From Eutrigla gurnardus (taxonomy: Eukaryota; Chordata; Actinopteri; Perciformes; Triglidae), in contig OY741281.1 of assembly GCA_963514095.1 (NCBI GenBank), positions 11,912,028-11,976,027 of the forward strand: a stretch of 64,000 nt of DNA, written 5' to 3'. How positions within the stretch are numbered: the stretch's first letter is position 1; every line of letters begins with the position of its first letter. The notes under the pieces were generated by a model. That model did not search any database, was not told the origin of the DNA, and worked only from the letters and a program-made list of their open reading frames with translations. Both the position numbers and the translations under genes were made by a program. Shown in pieces: positions 1 to 13,840 of the stretch.

Positions 1-559
1 CAGATACAAATAGGTTAAAAAAATGAAACAGAATGTTTTTACATTAACTTTAATACATTGAAGATAAAGTCTGTTAAAATTGATATTTGCGGTCATATTT
101 GTGCTACCAGTGTACCATTAACTCTATAGATGGTTAAACAGTGTTGCTCTCAAGTGTGTGCTATAGGCGAGGCGAGGTGAAGTGCAGTATGGGGAGGAGA
201 GAAGATATACAGTAATTCTGCTGGTGTGACATTTTCCCATAATCCCTCCCAAACGCCGCCAGTGTCATGAGACGGCAGGGAGGGGGTGGGAGGAGGAGAT
301 GGCAAGCATCTAATGCCTACTTTTGAGTGTGAAGCAGCTGCAAAAGCCATATATCAACCTATTTTCATTCCCTATAGATTAGTCCTAGTGATGAATAGGT
401 GCATTTGCATGTGTGTGCCTCTTCCTGTGTGTGTGTAAAAGGTTCGATGGTCATTAAATCGAATTATTGTTTGTGGCAGTAATCACCATAAAAAACAACA
501 ATGCAGTGATTGGATCAAAAGAACATGACAGATTCATTACCGACTACACGCATTAGCGT

Positions 560-560
<1 letters not shown>

Positions 561-639
<79 letters not shown>
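561..639. repeat. (CA)39 microsatellite
   Basis: Uninterrupted CA dinucleotides. Confidence 0.97.
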
Positions 640-642
<3 letters not shown>

Positions 643-1134
643 GAGTCACACAATGAGGAAACGTCCTGCAACCGCTAAAACAGGGAAAACAGCAATTCAT
701 TCCAAGCTTTCGATTCTGTATTGGCTGCCCCACAGTTACAAACACAGTAAAATGCCATCTAATTGTTAGTCTTTACTTATGTGTATCTGTGAATCTGATC
801 CAATGTGCCAATTGTTGTCCATGTACTGACATGCTTGAACGGTAATGTGTTCCTAAGTGTGTCCCTGTTGTCCGTCTCTACCATCTAATTCACGTCTGTC
901 CCACTTTGCGCCAGTCCTGCTATCTCCCAGGCCTCGGATTTAGGATGAAGCTCACCGTAGCAGAGGAGAAGGCAGACACGCAGGGTTGTTATCATCCCAA
1001 GGTCACACACACACACACATCCACGCACGCACAAACAGATAGGCCACCCCAGAAAAGGAAAATAACTACAATGGGCAATTTACCCAGAACAGGCAGGGAT
1101 GATGGCCAGGGCACAGATGCACATGTGCGTGCAT

Positions 1135-1163
1135 GCACACACACACACACACACACACACACG

Positions 1164-1211
<48 letters not shown>
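1135..1211. repeat. (CA)n microsatellite, interrupted
   Basis: Two CA arrays separated by GCTCTCTC. Confidence 0.95.
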
Positions 1212-1212
<1 letters not shown>

Positions 1213-3002
1213 CTGTGCCTCAGGGCCAAGGTTCTGGCAATGCATCATTACCCTCCCTTGGAGGTGATTCCATATCCCAGCATGCATTTCTCATGTGGAG
1301 AGGAAATTACCCCTGGGCCGTGCTGAGAGCCAATAGAGTGTGTCCTCTCTCCTCTATCTGTCTCTTTCGCTTCCTTCCTCCCTCTTTCTTTAAATCCCTC
1401 GCTCATGACTGTGACTCTCCCACCCTTCCTCTCCTCCCTCCCTTGCTCTCTCTCTCTCTCCCTGAGTCATCTACTTACTAACCTATTCTTTAATCTGTCT
1501 TTATCTCCCTCTCATAGCCACTTCATGTTTTCTCTCCTTCTATCGTTTCTTCTCCATTTTCTGTGTCTGACGTAGGACACGGATTAATAACAAAGGACTA
1601 AAATGACTGACTGGCTCTCTCCATGTCTGTCCTTTCCTCCCTCTGTCTTTTAGTCAAGCAGTTGATCTTGGTGAAGTTAAACAAGTTAAACCTTTGTAAG
1701 AACCAAAGCAATGTGCAATCTTGTTAAATGACCTGCAAAAGGACAAATAAGCCACCTTTGTCACTACAGGTCAATACAGACACCCAAAGACAGTCTTTTG
1801 TTATCGTCCTGTATAGAAAACAGGACAGATTTGAGATTGAAATGACCCATGTTTTATGCTGAATTATATCAATCAATTAAATGTTGTAATGTATCTATTT
1901 CCAAGATGGTTGTTGTTTGGTCGCAGGTAGGAAATAGTTCATTTACTAGGGTGTAGTACATGGTCAGAGTTAGAACAAGTGGTACAAGCAGTAGAATACA
2001 ATTCTACAACAGCAGCAATCTCACACAGTGGCCCTCTCCATGGTGCTGAAACCAGCCAACTCAATGTAGCACTGTGTCGCTGTCCATGGTGCTGAAACAT
2101 TCCATTACTTCTCTCTCTATAATCTCTCCGCGTTCAAGCTAAGAAAACACTGACACAAGCTCACACATCAACTTACATGTTTACCAGTGGCTGTATTTAA
2201 ATGACATCTTTCTTTATTTAGTCTCACCATGGCATCTTTTAATCATGTTTCACAATTACCATTTATCCGAATAAGCTAATATAAGCTAAAATGGCAAAAT
2301 CAAACAATTTAAATGTGCTCATGGATAAAGTGAACATAATAGGTGACACACTAACTATTATATTTCATGATTATTAGCATTGTTGCTGTGGAAAGCCACA
2401 GAAATTAATTATATTTTGGTGATACATCAAACATGGGTAGCTACTACATACATATAGCAATCACACATAGTCTCGGGGGAAAACACTAATACTGACCCCC
2501 TACACCTTTGTAAAATAAGATAACTTGAATCAAATTGCATTGTCTTTTTCAAACCACTATATATGTTGGGCCACTTCCAAAAAGCAAAGCGCAGTCGCTG
2601 TCGATACGTCGCAGATTGGGTTCTGTCATATGTGTAAGTGGTGACAAAATTGTGGAAGGAATAATCCAGCAAAAAAAGTGTCTAAAAAAGAAGCATAATA
2701 TGTCCAAGACAAAGGAAGTGTGTGTTACCAAGCAAACAAACAGTTAAGTACTGCCCAACAACACTATTGGATACAGAATGTTGGACTTGTCCAACTGCCA
2801 CAGCTGTGCACACAGCACAGCAGAAAACTACCCAAGTAGCACTCTAAATGCCAAAGAAACATAATCTGTGTGCAGTTTACACAATAGAAACCCCCAGGTG
2901 CATCGTACTGTTGATGTGAGTGGGACTTACTTTCACTTAAGTGAATATTGCATCACCTGTCACCTAAATATAATCCTATGGTCCAGACCTACCGCACATG
3001 CA

Positions 3003-3123
<121 letters not shown>

Positions 3124-3531
3124 AACACACGCACACAGGCTGTCAGTGCCTCGATTTCCATCTAAAGTAGATGTCCCATCTGAAGAGTCATACATAAACC
3201 ATACGTATCTCACACACAGAGCAATGCACTTCTACAGACAAGGGGGGAATACAAGCTGGTACCTCTCTCTCACACACACATGTGCACATAAATAAACATA
3301 AACACTACCACAAAAGTAACCACCTCTCTCTCTCTCTGTCTCTCTTTCTCTCAAACTCACACACATGCAATAACATCAGACTATGTGACACGTAGGAATT
3401 AAATGCATCAGTCCTATACTATCCCATATGAATTCCAGGCACTTACATGTGTTTCCACATACATACACATGCACACTTTGTCTCCACGCCTTTGACACGG
3501 CCTTGGACACACAAACACATCCCATTCACAG

Positions 3532-3532
<1 letters not shown>

Positions 3533-3609
<77 letters not shown>
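3533..3609. repeat. (CA)38 microsatellite
   Basis: Uninterrupted CA dinucleotides. Confidence 0.97.
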
Positions 3610-3612
<3 letters not shown>

Positions 3613-4659
3613 CAAACATGCACAGCGCTGTCACCGCTGACCATTGCAGATTGTCCATAAATAGAATGGTGTGTTGGGGCTGTGAGCCGACAAACATGGT
3701 CAGTAAATAGCAAGCGGTGACAATGACATGTCATGCCGGATGACATCATATCAAGGTACTGTAAATAGCAATTTCATGTCAGCTGCTCTATTGCATTCAG
3801 CACATAATGGGGGCTAGGAGGGTATTTCTTATGTCAAACATCACTAACACCTTGACAGCTATGGCGGGGGGAATACAATTCAGACTTGTGGAGATGGTGT
3901 TAATGAGGAGTTTGATTTAAATGAGGGGAGTTTGATTCATCTTATCTTGATTCGGTGGGTCTACATTTCATATGATTGAGTGTTTGATGAGATAATTCAA
4001 GCACAGTTGAAACAATCCTGTTTTTGCTCACAATGCAACTTTTCTTTGCTCGTTATTTCCTGTCAATAAATACAACACTGAACCTTCCTCACTTACTGAA
4101 AGTCCCCATCTATTATGTCTTTGGCTTTCTTCCTTCTCCCTAACCACCTACTGTAAGCTTTGTAACATTAACCAATTGCCCCCACGTCAATGGTCCCCAA
4201 CTCCCTCCCGTCCTTCCTCACAAACCCCTGCTATGCCTATGCATCGTTTCCTCTCTCCTTGGTTTTTTCAATCCTTCAAGGTATGTCTCCCCTATTCCCT
4301 CAACAAATGTTTCTATCTGTGCTTTCTTTCCTCACTTAAGATTCTCCCAAGCCCCTTTATTTGTTCATTCTTCTTTTCCTTCATTATTGTTTTTTTGCCT
4401 CCCCTTCTCACCCTCACTACTTGTATTGATTGCATAGGTCTGTGCTCAACATTTTCTTCTTCAGCTTGCTCCCTACATTGTTTTTAAGATTCAATTTAAG
4501 TCGGAAACTCAGTGGGGGAGAGAATCTCTTTTCGCAGAGAGAGCTTAAAGGAAAACATACAAACAAAGCAATGATGTGTAACACTCGTCTACATTATGCC
4601 CTGCCTTTCTCTTCACTTTGTATGTATGACTGCTGGCTGTCTATATATCTGTCCTTTGT

Positions 4660-4776
4660 CACCTGCTTAGGGACTGCAGATGAAATATTTACATGACGTG
4701 TTTTTTTATACTTTGTTCATAAATATGCATGGTCCCTGTCAAATAAACCAATAAAATAAAAAAATAAAAAATAAAA
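4660..4776 (+). mobile_element. LINE-type retroelement 3' end with A-rich tail
   Basis: CTTAGGGACTGCAGATGAAAT, then about 50 nt later ATGCATGGTCCCTGTCAAAT, then AAACCAATAAAATAAAAAAAT-type tail. This arrangement (GGGACTGCAGATG... TGCATGGTCCCTGTCAAATAAA) is one I recognise as the 3' end of a widespread fish non-LTR element. No coding remnant was found upstream. Family name not assigned. Confidence 0.5.
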
Positions 4777-4779
4777 CTT

Positions 4780-4990
4780 CTGCTCATTCTTTCTTCTATT
4801 TATTCACTCTCCATTTTGATCTGCATCTTTCTCTTCCTCTTTTCCTCTTCTCTCCTTGTGCCTCCTTTCTTCCCTTCCTCCATCCTCTTCTGATGTGTTC
4901 ATTTATCCTCCTTTTAGTATCATCTTCACTACTCCCTCCTTCCTCCCCCTTATCTTCCTCATCTCCCTCTCTTCACTCCCATCCATTAGC
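4780..4990. repeat. Pyrimidine-rich tract
   Basis: Long C/T-rich stretch of TTCCTC/CTTCC units on the + strand, purine-rich in the ctnnd2 transcript. Confidence 0.8.
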
Positions 4991-5091
4991 AGTTATTGAG
5001 TTTTCTCTTTATGTTGCTCTCATGACCTCTGCTCTATCGTGCTCACTCTTCTTCAACTGTAATGGCCCCTAACTTTGTTACGAGCTGTCAT

Positions 5092-5177
<86 letters not shown>

Positions 5178-5206
5178 ACACACACACACGCACACGCACA
5201 CACACA
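5092..5206. repeat. (CA)n microsatellite with TA/CG interruptions
   Basis: Pure CA to 5172, then CATA and CACG variants. Confidence 0.96.
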
Positions 5207-7824
5207 ATACAGATACGTGCACAAGTTAGGCATAAAATGTGCTGAATTATAAAAAATATATCGTCTTCTTCTAAACACACACTCCCAAAGACATTTAACA
5301 CACACAGACATAACCTCCGACCTCACACAGAGATTTCCCTGTATCTCATTGCTGCTAACTCATTGAGCACTTCATGTAAGCTCAGCTCGGTCCAATTACA
5401 GCAGGAGAGAAAGAGTGAAGCTTGTGTAGGAAACCATTTAACTTTACGCTAAAGAACAATGTAATGTCATTTTGTCAACCTTACACTGACTGAATGAATA
5501 TGTCTTCAATGGTTCAGATTAGGGCCGGGGGAGCAGGGGGGCTCTCATTAATGACAGAAATATAATGATGAGGAGCGTAGCTGCAGATTCCCAACCAAAG
5601 CTGCACACATATTATGATGGTAAGATGTGTTGCAATGCTCTCTTGTTGTGCTAGCATTTTTAAAAGATAGTTTTATTTTGGCTTAAACTGCATGTGAATT
5701 TAACAATACATCATTGCTAACTCGTTCCCAGCTTTTCAAGCAAAACATATATGTGCCATTGCATCATGCTTATGATATAAACCCTATTATTTACAATAGT
5801 AATATCGAGCTGCAAAATTATTTTCATGGTGTAACTTTTTAAATGCACTTTGTGGCTCATGTTACCACAGTTCCACAAGCATGCATTATCTGGCCTTCAA
5901 GTTAACACAAACACAATTAAGTTCAAGTCATTATACAGCAATGAAAACATAGTTATGCATATTATATTCCATGTTTCCCATTAGATGTATATGCAAACAG
6001 TGGCCATACTTACAGTGTAACTGGGATACAAAAATATGGTGTCACTATGAAAATCCACTCATTATTAATACTTTCACTTTGCAGGTTTTATGCACTTTGG
6101 CTACCTGTTGTTGTAAATCACTTGGAGTTCAACATAGCTGGCCTCAATTAATAAAAGTAAACAACAAGCTGAGTCTAAAGCATTTCACACCACCAGGCTC
6201 CAGCTAGCAAAGTCTGAATTTTAAAATAGACATGAATAACTATATACATTTTAATTAAATAAGGTTTTATTGAACTCTGCAGGGGGCACCCAACACACAA
6301 AGGAGCTCTCACAATATTGAAATCGCTGCATTTGTTCCTAGTGGTCGCACAGACGGACTGGCTTTTAATATTTTTACTGTTAAAATAGACTTTTATTTCT
6401 GGTTCCAAGTACATGCAGTACATGAAGCTGGAACCAGGAAGTAGGACAAAGCGATCTCTTATTGTGCATACGACCAAGTTTGTTAATGACTCCAGTGGGC
6501 CAATGATAAACACTTTCTTGCAACTGTAAAGATATTATTATGTGGATGTCTGAGTGTGTTTGTAAACTACATATACTAACTGCACCAGAGTCTGCAAAGC
6601 AATCAAGGCCTCAGTTTTAAAAGTTAAAATAATGAAGGATATCAATTATTGAATCTTGTTCTTTTGTGAATATCTAGTTTACTCTCCACCCAGTATTTGA
6701 CAGTTTTATGAAAATAAATTGTGTTTTCAGAACCTCAATATTTTTTATAAATAATACATTGAAAAGACTTTGCCGAAGAATGTCTTAGATGGGTGTGATG
6801 TGAATGGTGGCTATGAAACTCTAAATGCCCTGCAGGCATATTACATCAATATTAGACTGTCACAGAGATTGTCATTATCCGAGGTTGTGATGAACCAGAA
6901 ACAAATAAAAAGGTTGATAAAACTCCTTAGAAGTTATATGCAATGAAAAACACTGATTTGTATTCTCCCGTTGAGACTAAACAAGTGCAATAATATATTT
7001 TTAAATGTTCTCACTGCTTTTATTCAAGCAGATTAAATTGTAAAGGCAACTAGGGTTTAAAAGCTGTCGTCCATATTGCAGATAAATAAATGGCAACAAC
7101 AAAATGTGAGCCCCCCAGCTATATAAAATGATACATACGTTTGCAGAATAATCTCTTAATGAGCATAACAATGTCAGGTTATATGATGTGTATCACATTG
7201 TGTTTCCCCCTCACTATATTATTGCCAAATTCTTCCTCTTTTATCTGTTTTCATATCCATAGCCAAAAATCAGGGTGTGCACTGTGTGTGTTTCAGTCTT
7301 TTTTTTTAATCTTGCTGACCTCTGCTCACTTCTTCTCTCTACAGCTCACAGTCTGGTTAAAACACGTATTACTACCTACTGTTGTAACTTTGTATGTCGT
7401 TGTTAAGGGATTCATGTGCCTTTGCCACAAAACTGTCTCGTAGAAAACAAAACATTTCTTACTGCCTTACCTCTTGCTGAATTCAGGAACATTCTTCTAC
7501 GTCTACAAACACCGAGACTTCACAGAAAATTTAAAACCAACCTTTACATTTTTTTTTTCTGAGTGGGAACATTAGCGATGATTTGTGTTCGTGTGAAACA
7601 AGAAGACCGCCTTGAGCCAGTCAATCAGATTACATTAATAATAAACCAGCATGACCTTATTATGAGATATTTCATACAACTTCACAAGACTGCAGACTCT
7701 TGAGGAGGATTGGAAGAGCAACTGACTGTGCACATGTCACTCAGTCCCTCTCGCCCTCTTTGCCATTGTTTTAAATAATTCTCTCCCATCCTCTCTCTTA
7801 TTCTATTTTTCATCTCTTTCACTG

Positions 7825-7826
<2 letters not shown>

Positions 7827-7860
<34 letters not shown>

Positions 7861-7861
7861 T
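7827..7861. repeat. (TC)n microsatellite
   Basis: About 15 TC units. Confidence 0.93.
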
Positions 7862-8662
7862 CTCCTGTGATTGACAGCTGCTGCTGAGACCTGATCCATG
7901 CACGTCCCTGTCCCTCTTGCTCTGTAATTAAAGGAATTATATATCAAGAGCCCTTTGAAATATATACTGTATAAATAGAGTAGGGAGAGTGAGCTTTGCT
8001 TAATTGCGTGGAGAAAAGGATGGAAGTGATCACAGCCCAGTAGGACTTTTTTTTTTTTTTACACACAGCGTGACACAAAGGGAGGCGAAATGGAGCTTCT
8101 AAAGCAACCGGTGTGTGACACTGTATTGTATAAGAAGTTTTTTCTCAACACAGCCAGCATGCAGAGACAGCGGTCTACATGGGAAGAAGTCTCAAAATGA
8201 TCCTCAGCGCCTCATTTGCTTTCACTGAGGCCACTGCGTTGAGGTGTGATGCAGACAAAAATATGCAGAGTCTTTGAACCTTGTTCAACTTTTGTCTCAA
8301 AGCAATGTGACGTCATACACCAGCACACTGAGTGGTCCTTACTCCTTACTCATAGTATTGTATTGGCTGTGTTTTGGTATCTCATAAGCTTCCGAAATCG
8401 TGTATCTATTAGTCGAACCAATCTTCATGGATCGCATTTCATCCCCACTCAAATACCCGAAGAAAAAATGCTCCTTGCATTTCTTCAAACACGGTACTGT
8501 TTTCAGCCTAATGGCTGTGGTGGTGGTGAGTGGTATCTGTAGCTACATTCACTATAAGCAAAGTTATTCTTCTGCATATCAATATTAGAGAAAACGAGTG
8601 AAGTAGATCCCCACTGTACCTATTTTGGCAGGGAAACTGACTACGACTGGAATATTGATCCA

Positions 8663-8663
<1 letters not shown>

Positions 8664-8702
<39 letters not shown>
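8664..8702. repeat. (GT)19 microsatellite
   Basis: CA repeat in the transcript, lying 127-165 nt downstream of the ctnnd2 donor at 8828. Confidence 0.95.
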
Positions 8703-8703
<1 letters not shown>

Positions 8704-8828
8704 TTTGCACTCCTTCCAGACATATTAAATGCTCTCACACACCAACACATGGATTGTCCTTTCAAACTGCCTTTAAGCATCCTTTGTTCCATGCACACAA
8801 ACATCCGCACACACCCCTTTCATCCTAC

Positions 8829-9129
8829 CTGGGGTCTTTCTGGATAGAGTCGATGGAAGGTGAGCGCTGCAGGCTGCCTTCGGGCGGCAGAGCTGGTCCA
8901 GACTTGCTGTAGGGTGATTCCACCACCGAGGGGCAGTACTGCAGGGTGCGGTAAGGGTCCGCCACGTAGGGGTCCGAGCCATACACGTCTCCACCACCCC
9001 CACTTGAGGTATAGCCTGGTCCCACCGTGGCATAGTTGTTTGTCCCGCCACGGCTGTAGTTTCCTGTCCCCGTGCTGTGACTTGCTGTGCGCTGTAAAGG
9101 GGCGGAGTCGACACCGGGGGAGGAGGGAG
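8829..9129 (-). CDS. ctnnd2: ctnnd2 exon preceding the armadillo repeats
   Basis: This 301-nt exon encodes residues 372-471: APSSPGVDSAPLQRTASHST, then a Gly/Tyr/Asn-rich stretch (residues 392-427), then ADPYRTLQYCPSVVESPYSK, SGPALPPEGSLQRS and PSIDSIQKDP, plus 2 nt of an Arg codon. APSSPGVDS-x-PLQRT and SPYSKSGPALPPEG are CTNND2 hallmarks. SPSIDSIQKDPR immediately precedes the armadillo domain in this family. The acceptor is cccaccatag/CTC and the donor CCCCAG/gtagga. The open frame runs past the acceptor into a CT-rich intron, but the splice site and homology set the exon edge. One extra Val is present (PSVVES; PSVES in mammals). Confidence 0.96.
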
Positions 9130-9248
9130 CTATGGTGGGAAAGTAGGGACAGAGGACATAACTTAGGACCTGGTCATGGACACGCTGGGTAAGGTCTACA
9201 GGGCAGAGGAGGGCACAGAAGGAGAAGGGGTAGCGGAGAAGACAGAAG

Positions 9249-9382
9249 GAAAGGTGAGGTGAGGAGGGAAACGCAGGAGATGAGAGAAAATAGAGGAGAG
9301 GAGAAGAAAAGAGATGAGATAACAGGAGAGGAGAAAAGAGAGGAGAAGAAGAAAAGAGAGGAGAGAAGAAGAGAGGCAGGCA
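9249..9382. repeat. GA-rich tract (CT-rich in transcript)
   Basis: Imperfect AGGAGAGGAGAAAAGAG units. In the transcript it is a polypyrimidine stretch 120-253 nt before the acceptor of exon 9129-8829. Confidence 0.88.
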
Positions 9383-12300
9383 CAGATATGAACAGGTTGT
9401 TGAGAAAAGACAAGCGTTCTCCAAATGGATGGACACATTTTGGCCATATGCCCAGGATTAACAACAGGGACCAAGGTTCAACAGAGGGAAGGATTGAAGA
9501 GAGAAAAAGAGAAAAATAGACAAAAGTTGTGTGGGAAAAAGTTTTAGATCATTTTACGCCTGAAATACATCTGTAAAAAATACTAGCGGACAATATAAAA
9601 TATGTATAATTATCTACTGTAAACAATTATTGATATGCCTCCATGTTTTTTTTGTTTTTCTCTCTGTATCGTATTATTGAAGCCATATTAAATCGTTCAT
9701 AAAAATGTATACATTTCCTGATAATGCACTTTAATCAAATATTTGAAAGTAGATTGACAAAAAAAATGCAGACCCACAGAGTTCAGCAATAGTTCTATTC
9801 CAGTGTACATTTCAGCAAGTAAAAACTCACTTTAAACATCAGTTTCCACTGAGGATGTGTAAAAAAAAAAGGCACGTTTGTCACTCAAATGACTCATTAG
9901 CCTGCCATTCCCATGCAGTGAAGAATGGGAACTTTGCTCGTAAGCCTATCTGCTGGTAGAGGACGAATGCAGAAACTTTTTCTGCGCAGTGAGACAGCTG
10001 CCTGGTGAGCAATAAGGACAGAAAAAAAAAAAAAACATAAAATAAAAAAAAAAAGCAAAACACCAAGCTATCTCTCTTTAGAGTGAGATGGAAATTGAAC
10101 AGGGATTTGCTTGGGAGATGTAAGCAGCCTACAGGGGCACAGTAGCTGTCACCTTCCCTCCCCATTGTGCTGGAGCGGTGGATCGGTGATATATCAAGGT
10201 GTTAATGTGAGTCTGGGGGCCTCGTTTCTCTGGCTGTAAAAACACTGAGACAGACGGTCTGTCATTAGAACAAAGGTATGTGTACACAGATACACACACA
10301 TGCAAAAACACCATTAAATTGTTCTTCACAGAGTATGTAATAAATCAGAGAACCTTGAAATCAATCTGCAGCCATGTCTTTGACTGGGGCTTTAAAACAG
10401 GCCAATGAGCCTCCTCATACAAAGAGAATTTAACTTTAAAACTGCATCTGGATGGAAAAAACTACAACCCACAATCTCAACATATATAAGCACAAGCATT
10501 TACACAAGCCCCTCGCACATCATCACAAACCCAACAAAAGAATGGAGTTGTGGAAGTGAATGTGAAGTTGAGTGTCTCATTGTTATGTGTCTAACAAAGT
10601 TGCTCTTTAGCGTCTTGAGTGGTGGTATTTACTTGACCTTCACAACCCTCTTGCACGCGTCGGATCCGACCAACCTTGGTGCATGGGGCAGACTGAACCA
10701 TGCTTGAACAATCATTTTCCCAAAGCTCTTATTTAAATTCTTCTTACCAAGTCTGGTAAACGCCATTAGTCGGTCCACCAGAGGCACAAGGAACCTTTCG
10801 GATGATGTAACCACATTAGCATAATTTCATTTCCGGACTTTAAAATCAGGTTAACAAAAAAATCCTTTGCCAGCCAGACAGTGAAAAATTAAACTGTCAA
10901 GACTCTGCCATGCAATGCCCATGAGGCTAAAGTATGTGCAAGCTCTGCTGCTGATGCCCCACAGATCCAAAGAATTAGTCAGGGAAAGAGAATGTCAGAG
11001 AGCCTGGGCAAAGGGAAAATAGCTGAGAGACGAGGGACGAAGCAGCAGTTTAGAAGAAAGCCAAACCAGAGGGAGGAGGGAGGAAACAAGAGGCCGCGGT
11101 GTAAGTGACAGTAGAGCCGCGTAGAACTGAGGGTATAGGAGGGTAATGAAGCAAAGTTACTCCCATCAGAAGCAAATCCTAGCCTTTTCTGTACTCTTTG
11201 AATGGTGTCTGTGGTGTGTCTGTCCTTCAGAACGTCTCATTAGTAGCCGGGGCTTTAGGCTAACGCCACCAGAGTCAGTGTGCGCTCAGTGTGTGAGACA
11301 CTTGACACCCAAATAGGATGAACGTCAGAGCCAAAGCGGGGGGGAGGTTGGACAGTGAAAAAGAAGAAAGATGAAAAACATGAAAAAATAGCCTGTCAAA
11401 TAATTTTCATAGCCTGTGCTGTGAGTACTGAATAGGGATGTCCTTGGGTACAAGCTGAAAAAAGAAAGCGCAAATGATAAAGAGAGATGGTATGGACCAC
11501 GAAGACGGAGAAATCCCTCCAAAAATGTCCTGCCAAATTACAGTTTCAGTCTGTTCTTTTGTTTTCACATTCTCTCACTTTGTATTCAGCTTCCCCACGC
11601 CTCTTTATGCATGCCATTTTCTTCTCCACTCAATCGTTCTGTCTGCTCTCCCCTTCTTCTCCTCCTACCTCAAGTAAATGGAGTGCTGCTGAATTCATCA
11701 TTTGCTCTGGTAATGGTGTGTTCTGACTGATGACTTGACCTTTGGGGCCAATATTGTCTGGCAAAAAAAAAAAAATCAGCATGTGGGTGCCTGTTTATGC
11801 ATGCATGTGTCTCGTGGTGTCTGTGTGTATTGGAGTATTCATGATCTTGTGGGAACCAGTTGGTTCCAGGTTTCTCCAACTTTTGGCAATTTTGTCCAGC
11901 CTTCGAGACATTGTGTCAGTTGGGATTGACGTTTAAGATTATAATTACACAAGATTTAGGTCATGTCATTCAATTATTAAAAAAAAAGTTGAGGTTCAGG
12001 TTTGGGGTTATATGAAAGGTCCTCCCTCTATAGTAAGGCATGTGTATATGAGTGTGTCCTTCATGAATTAAAACACCAGCACAAGGTACCCTGCTGTTTC
12101 ATGAAATATTAAGCAAATCATGAAATGTGCCACGTGCACGCAAACAGGCAAACACAGACTAATACACCAAAACCTCTCACACCTAACGCTGAGGCGGTGT
12201 GAAATTGTGCTGGGAGAGGTAATATAAGGGCGGGTGTGCCTTTGTATTCCCTGGCTTCGGCGTGGAGTAAACAAATCGCGGCTGTGCTCCTGCTGGCAGA

Positions 12301-12539
12301 TTAGCGACTGGAAGGGAAACTCTATTAGTCATTTGACACAGTGATACCTCTACAATTAGCCTGCCGGCTGAGGGGCTGGCTATGGCTAAGAGGGGGACTG
12401 CTTTTTCTTTGGGCTGCTGAGATGACGGAGCCCTTGCTGAATGTGCAATCGATGGGGGAAAACAGGAGAGAGGGAGGGAGAGAGAGATAGGAAGAAGGGA
12501 GGAAAAAGGGAGGGGGCTCAAACCAATCCACCGAGCTTT

Positions 12540-12860
12540 ATCCATCCTCCCTTCTCATTCTTTCATCTCTGCCTCCGTTTCTTTCAATCCTACTCTGTCT
12601 CTGTCTCTCTTTCTCAACATCACTCCCTTGCCCTTTTTTCCTTTCTTCCCCCCTCTTGATATGTCCCTTCCTGTCTATACCTCCATCCATCTTTTGTTTT
12701 TGCCTCACCCATCTCCTCTGAAACCTTCCCCTTCAACACCTATTTTGCTGTTCCCTCCCTCCCTTCTTCCATTTTTTGGGGGTCCGTCATCCTCTCTCCA
12801 TCATCCATTCATTTCATGTTTTTCTCCCCCTTTCTTCTCCAACACCCTCCTGTCACTCCC
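12540..12860. repeat. Pyrimidine-rich tract
   Basis: C/T-rich sequence with many CCTCCC and TTCTTC units, preceded by purine-rich 12455-12515. The adjacent purine and pyrimidine blocks are partly complementary. No coding signal. Confidence 0.75.
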
Positions 12861-13074
12861 CCTCTATTGTGGTTGTAGTAGACTATGCGCTCAGAGCTGA
12901 GGACATGTCCTTTCTCCCGACACGCTTCGGCGCTCAGCACGATTACACAAAACCCCTCCGTACAGTCTCTATCTCCCACACGCGCACAAAACACGGATTT
13001 CTAAATATGCAAGTGATTGACATGGACTAGACATGCGTGCCTGTAACACATAACGATTTAAGGTCGTACAACTG

Positions 13075-13097
13075 CACACACACACACACACACACAC
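13075..13097. repeat. (CA)11 microsatellite
   Basis: Short CA array. Confidence 0.9.
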
Positions 13098-13211
13098 TCT
13101 GCTTGAATGTGAAGGAGAGTAAGGATTAGTTTCTCCCTCTGTTTATCCCTGGGAGAGCCTCCTGGCCAACACACAGCTCTTGATGTTCCTGAGCTGGAAG
13201 CAATGGAGGAG

Positions 13212-13239
<28 letters not shown>
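13212..13239. repeat. (CA)14 microsatellite
   Basis: Short CA array. Confidence 0.9.
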
Positions 13240-13242
<3 letters not shown>

Positions 13243-13801
13243 CACCCTCCTTTCCACTTTCAGCATCAAGTATACAGCATTTTACAGTGGGAGCTGTAGG
13301 ACACTTGTCTGTATGAGTCAAGGTGCCATGTCTTTACCGAGCATGCCACTTAGACACAGCAGGGGCCTCAGGCCAGAGACTGCTGCTAAATGTTCATGCT
13401 GCGGAAGGACAATAGTGAAAGTCATAAAAAAGTATTTCCAACTGAAGGGTGCTGTGTGACATACAGCCACTGCATGTGACGCACGTCTTCAGAATGTTTC
13501 TAATACTTTTATTTTCTTTTTTTTTTTATATAGAGGATTGGCCTTGTAGTTGTACTTGTGGTTGGCTGCCTTCTAACTAACTGTACCATGCTGTAAAATC
13601 CAGCTAGTTTACATAATGTGAGAATTTATTTTTTGTTTCTTTCATATGACTCAATGCCTTTGACTGTTGGTTGAGAACAAGGTCCTGACTCTAAGAGTTT
13701 GGTTGCAGTTGAACATGATTTGGTAGGAGACAGGGTTGTTCTTTATCACACAGGTGAATTTCCTCTCTCTGCAGCTCTCCCACTGTGTGCTGAGAGATGC
13801 T

Positions 13802-13840
13802 GCAGCCCCCCACGACCCTGAATAAAATAAGATGGATGGA
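13802..13840 (+). mobile_element. Fragment of the same SINE-like 3' tail
   Basis: GCAGCCCCCCACGACCCTGAAT followed by AAATAAGATGGATGGA is the last part of the element at 56388-56709, which ends GCCCCCCCACGACCCTGAAT and then GATGG units. The body is missing, so this is a truncated or eroded copy. Confidence 0.6.

Noticed and set aside
515..745. Open frames of 60-200 codons across CA/GT arrays (Thr-His, Val-Cys or Leu-Ser repeats), here and at most microsatellites
   Set aside because: Dinucleotide repeats are open in all frames; the proteins are pure repeat with no domain and no splice or homology support.
2038..2100. Direct repeat CCATGGTGCTGAAAC (two copies about 48 bp apart)
   Set aside because: Only two short copies; could be a small local duplication with no further structure.
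8825..9436. A 203-codon minus-strand open frame as a complete small gene
   Set aside because: Its last part is the ctnnd2 exon 9129-8829; the upstream half is CT-rich intron before a clear acceptor at 9131-9130.
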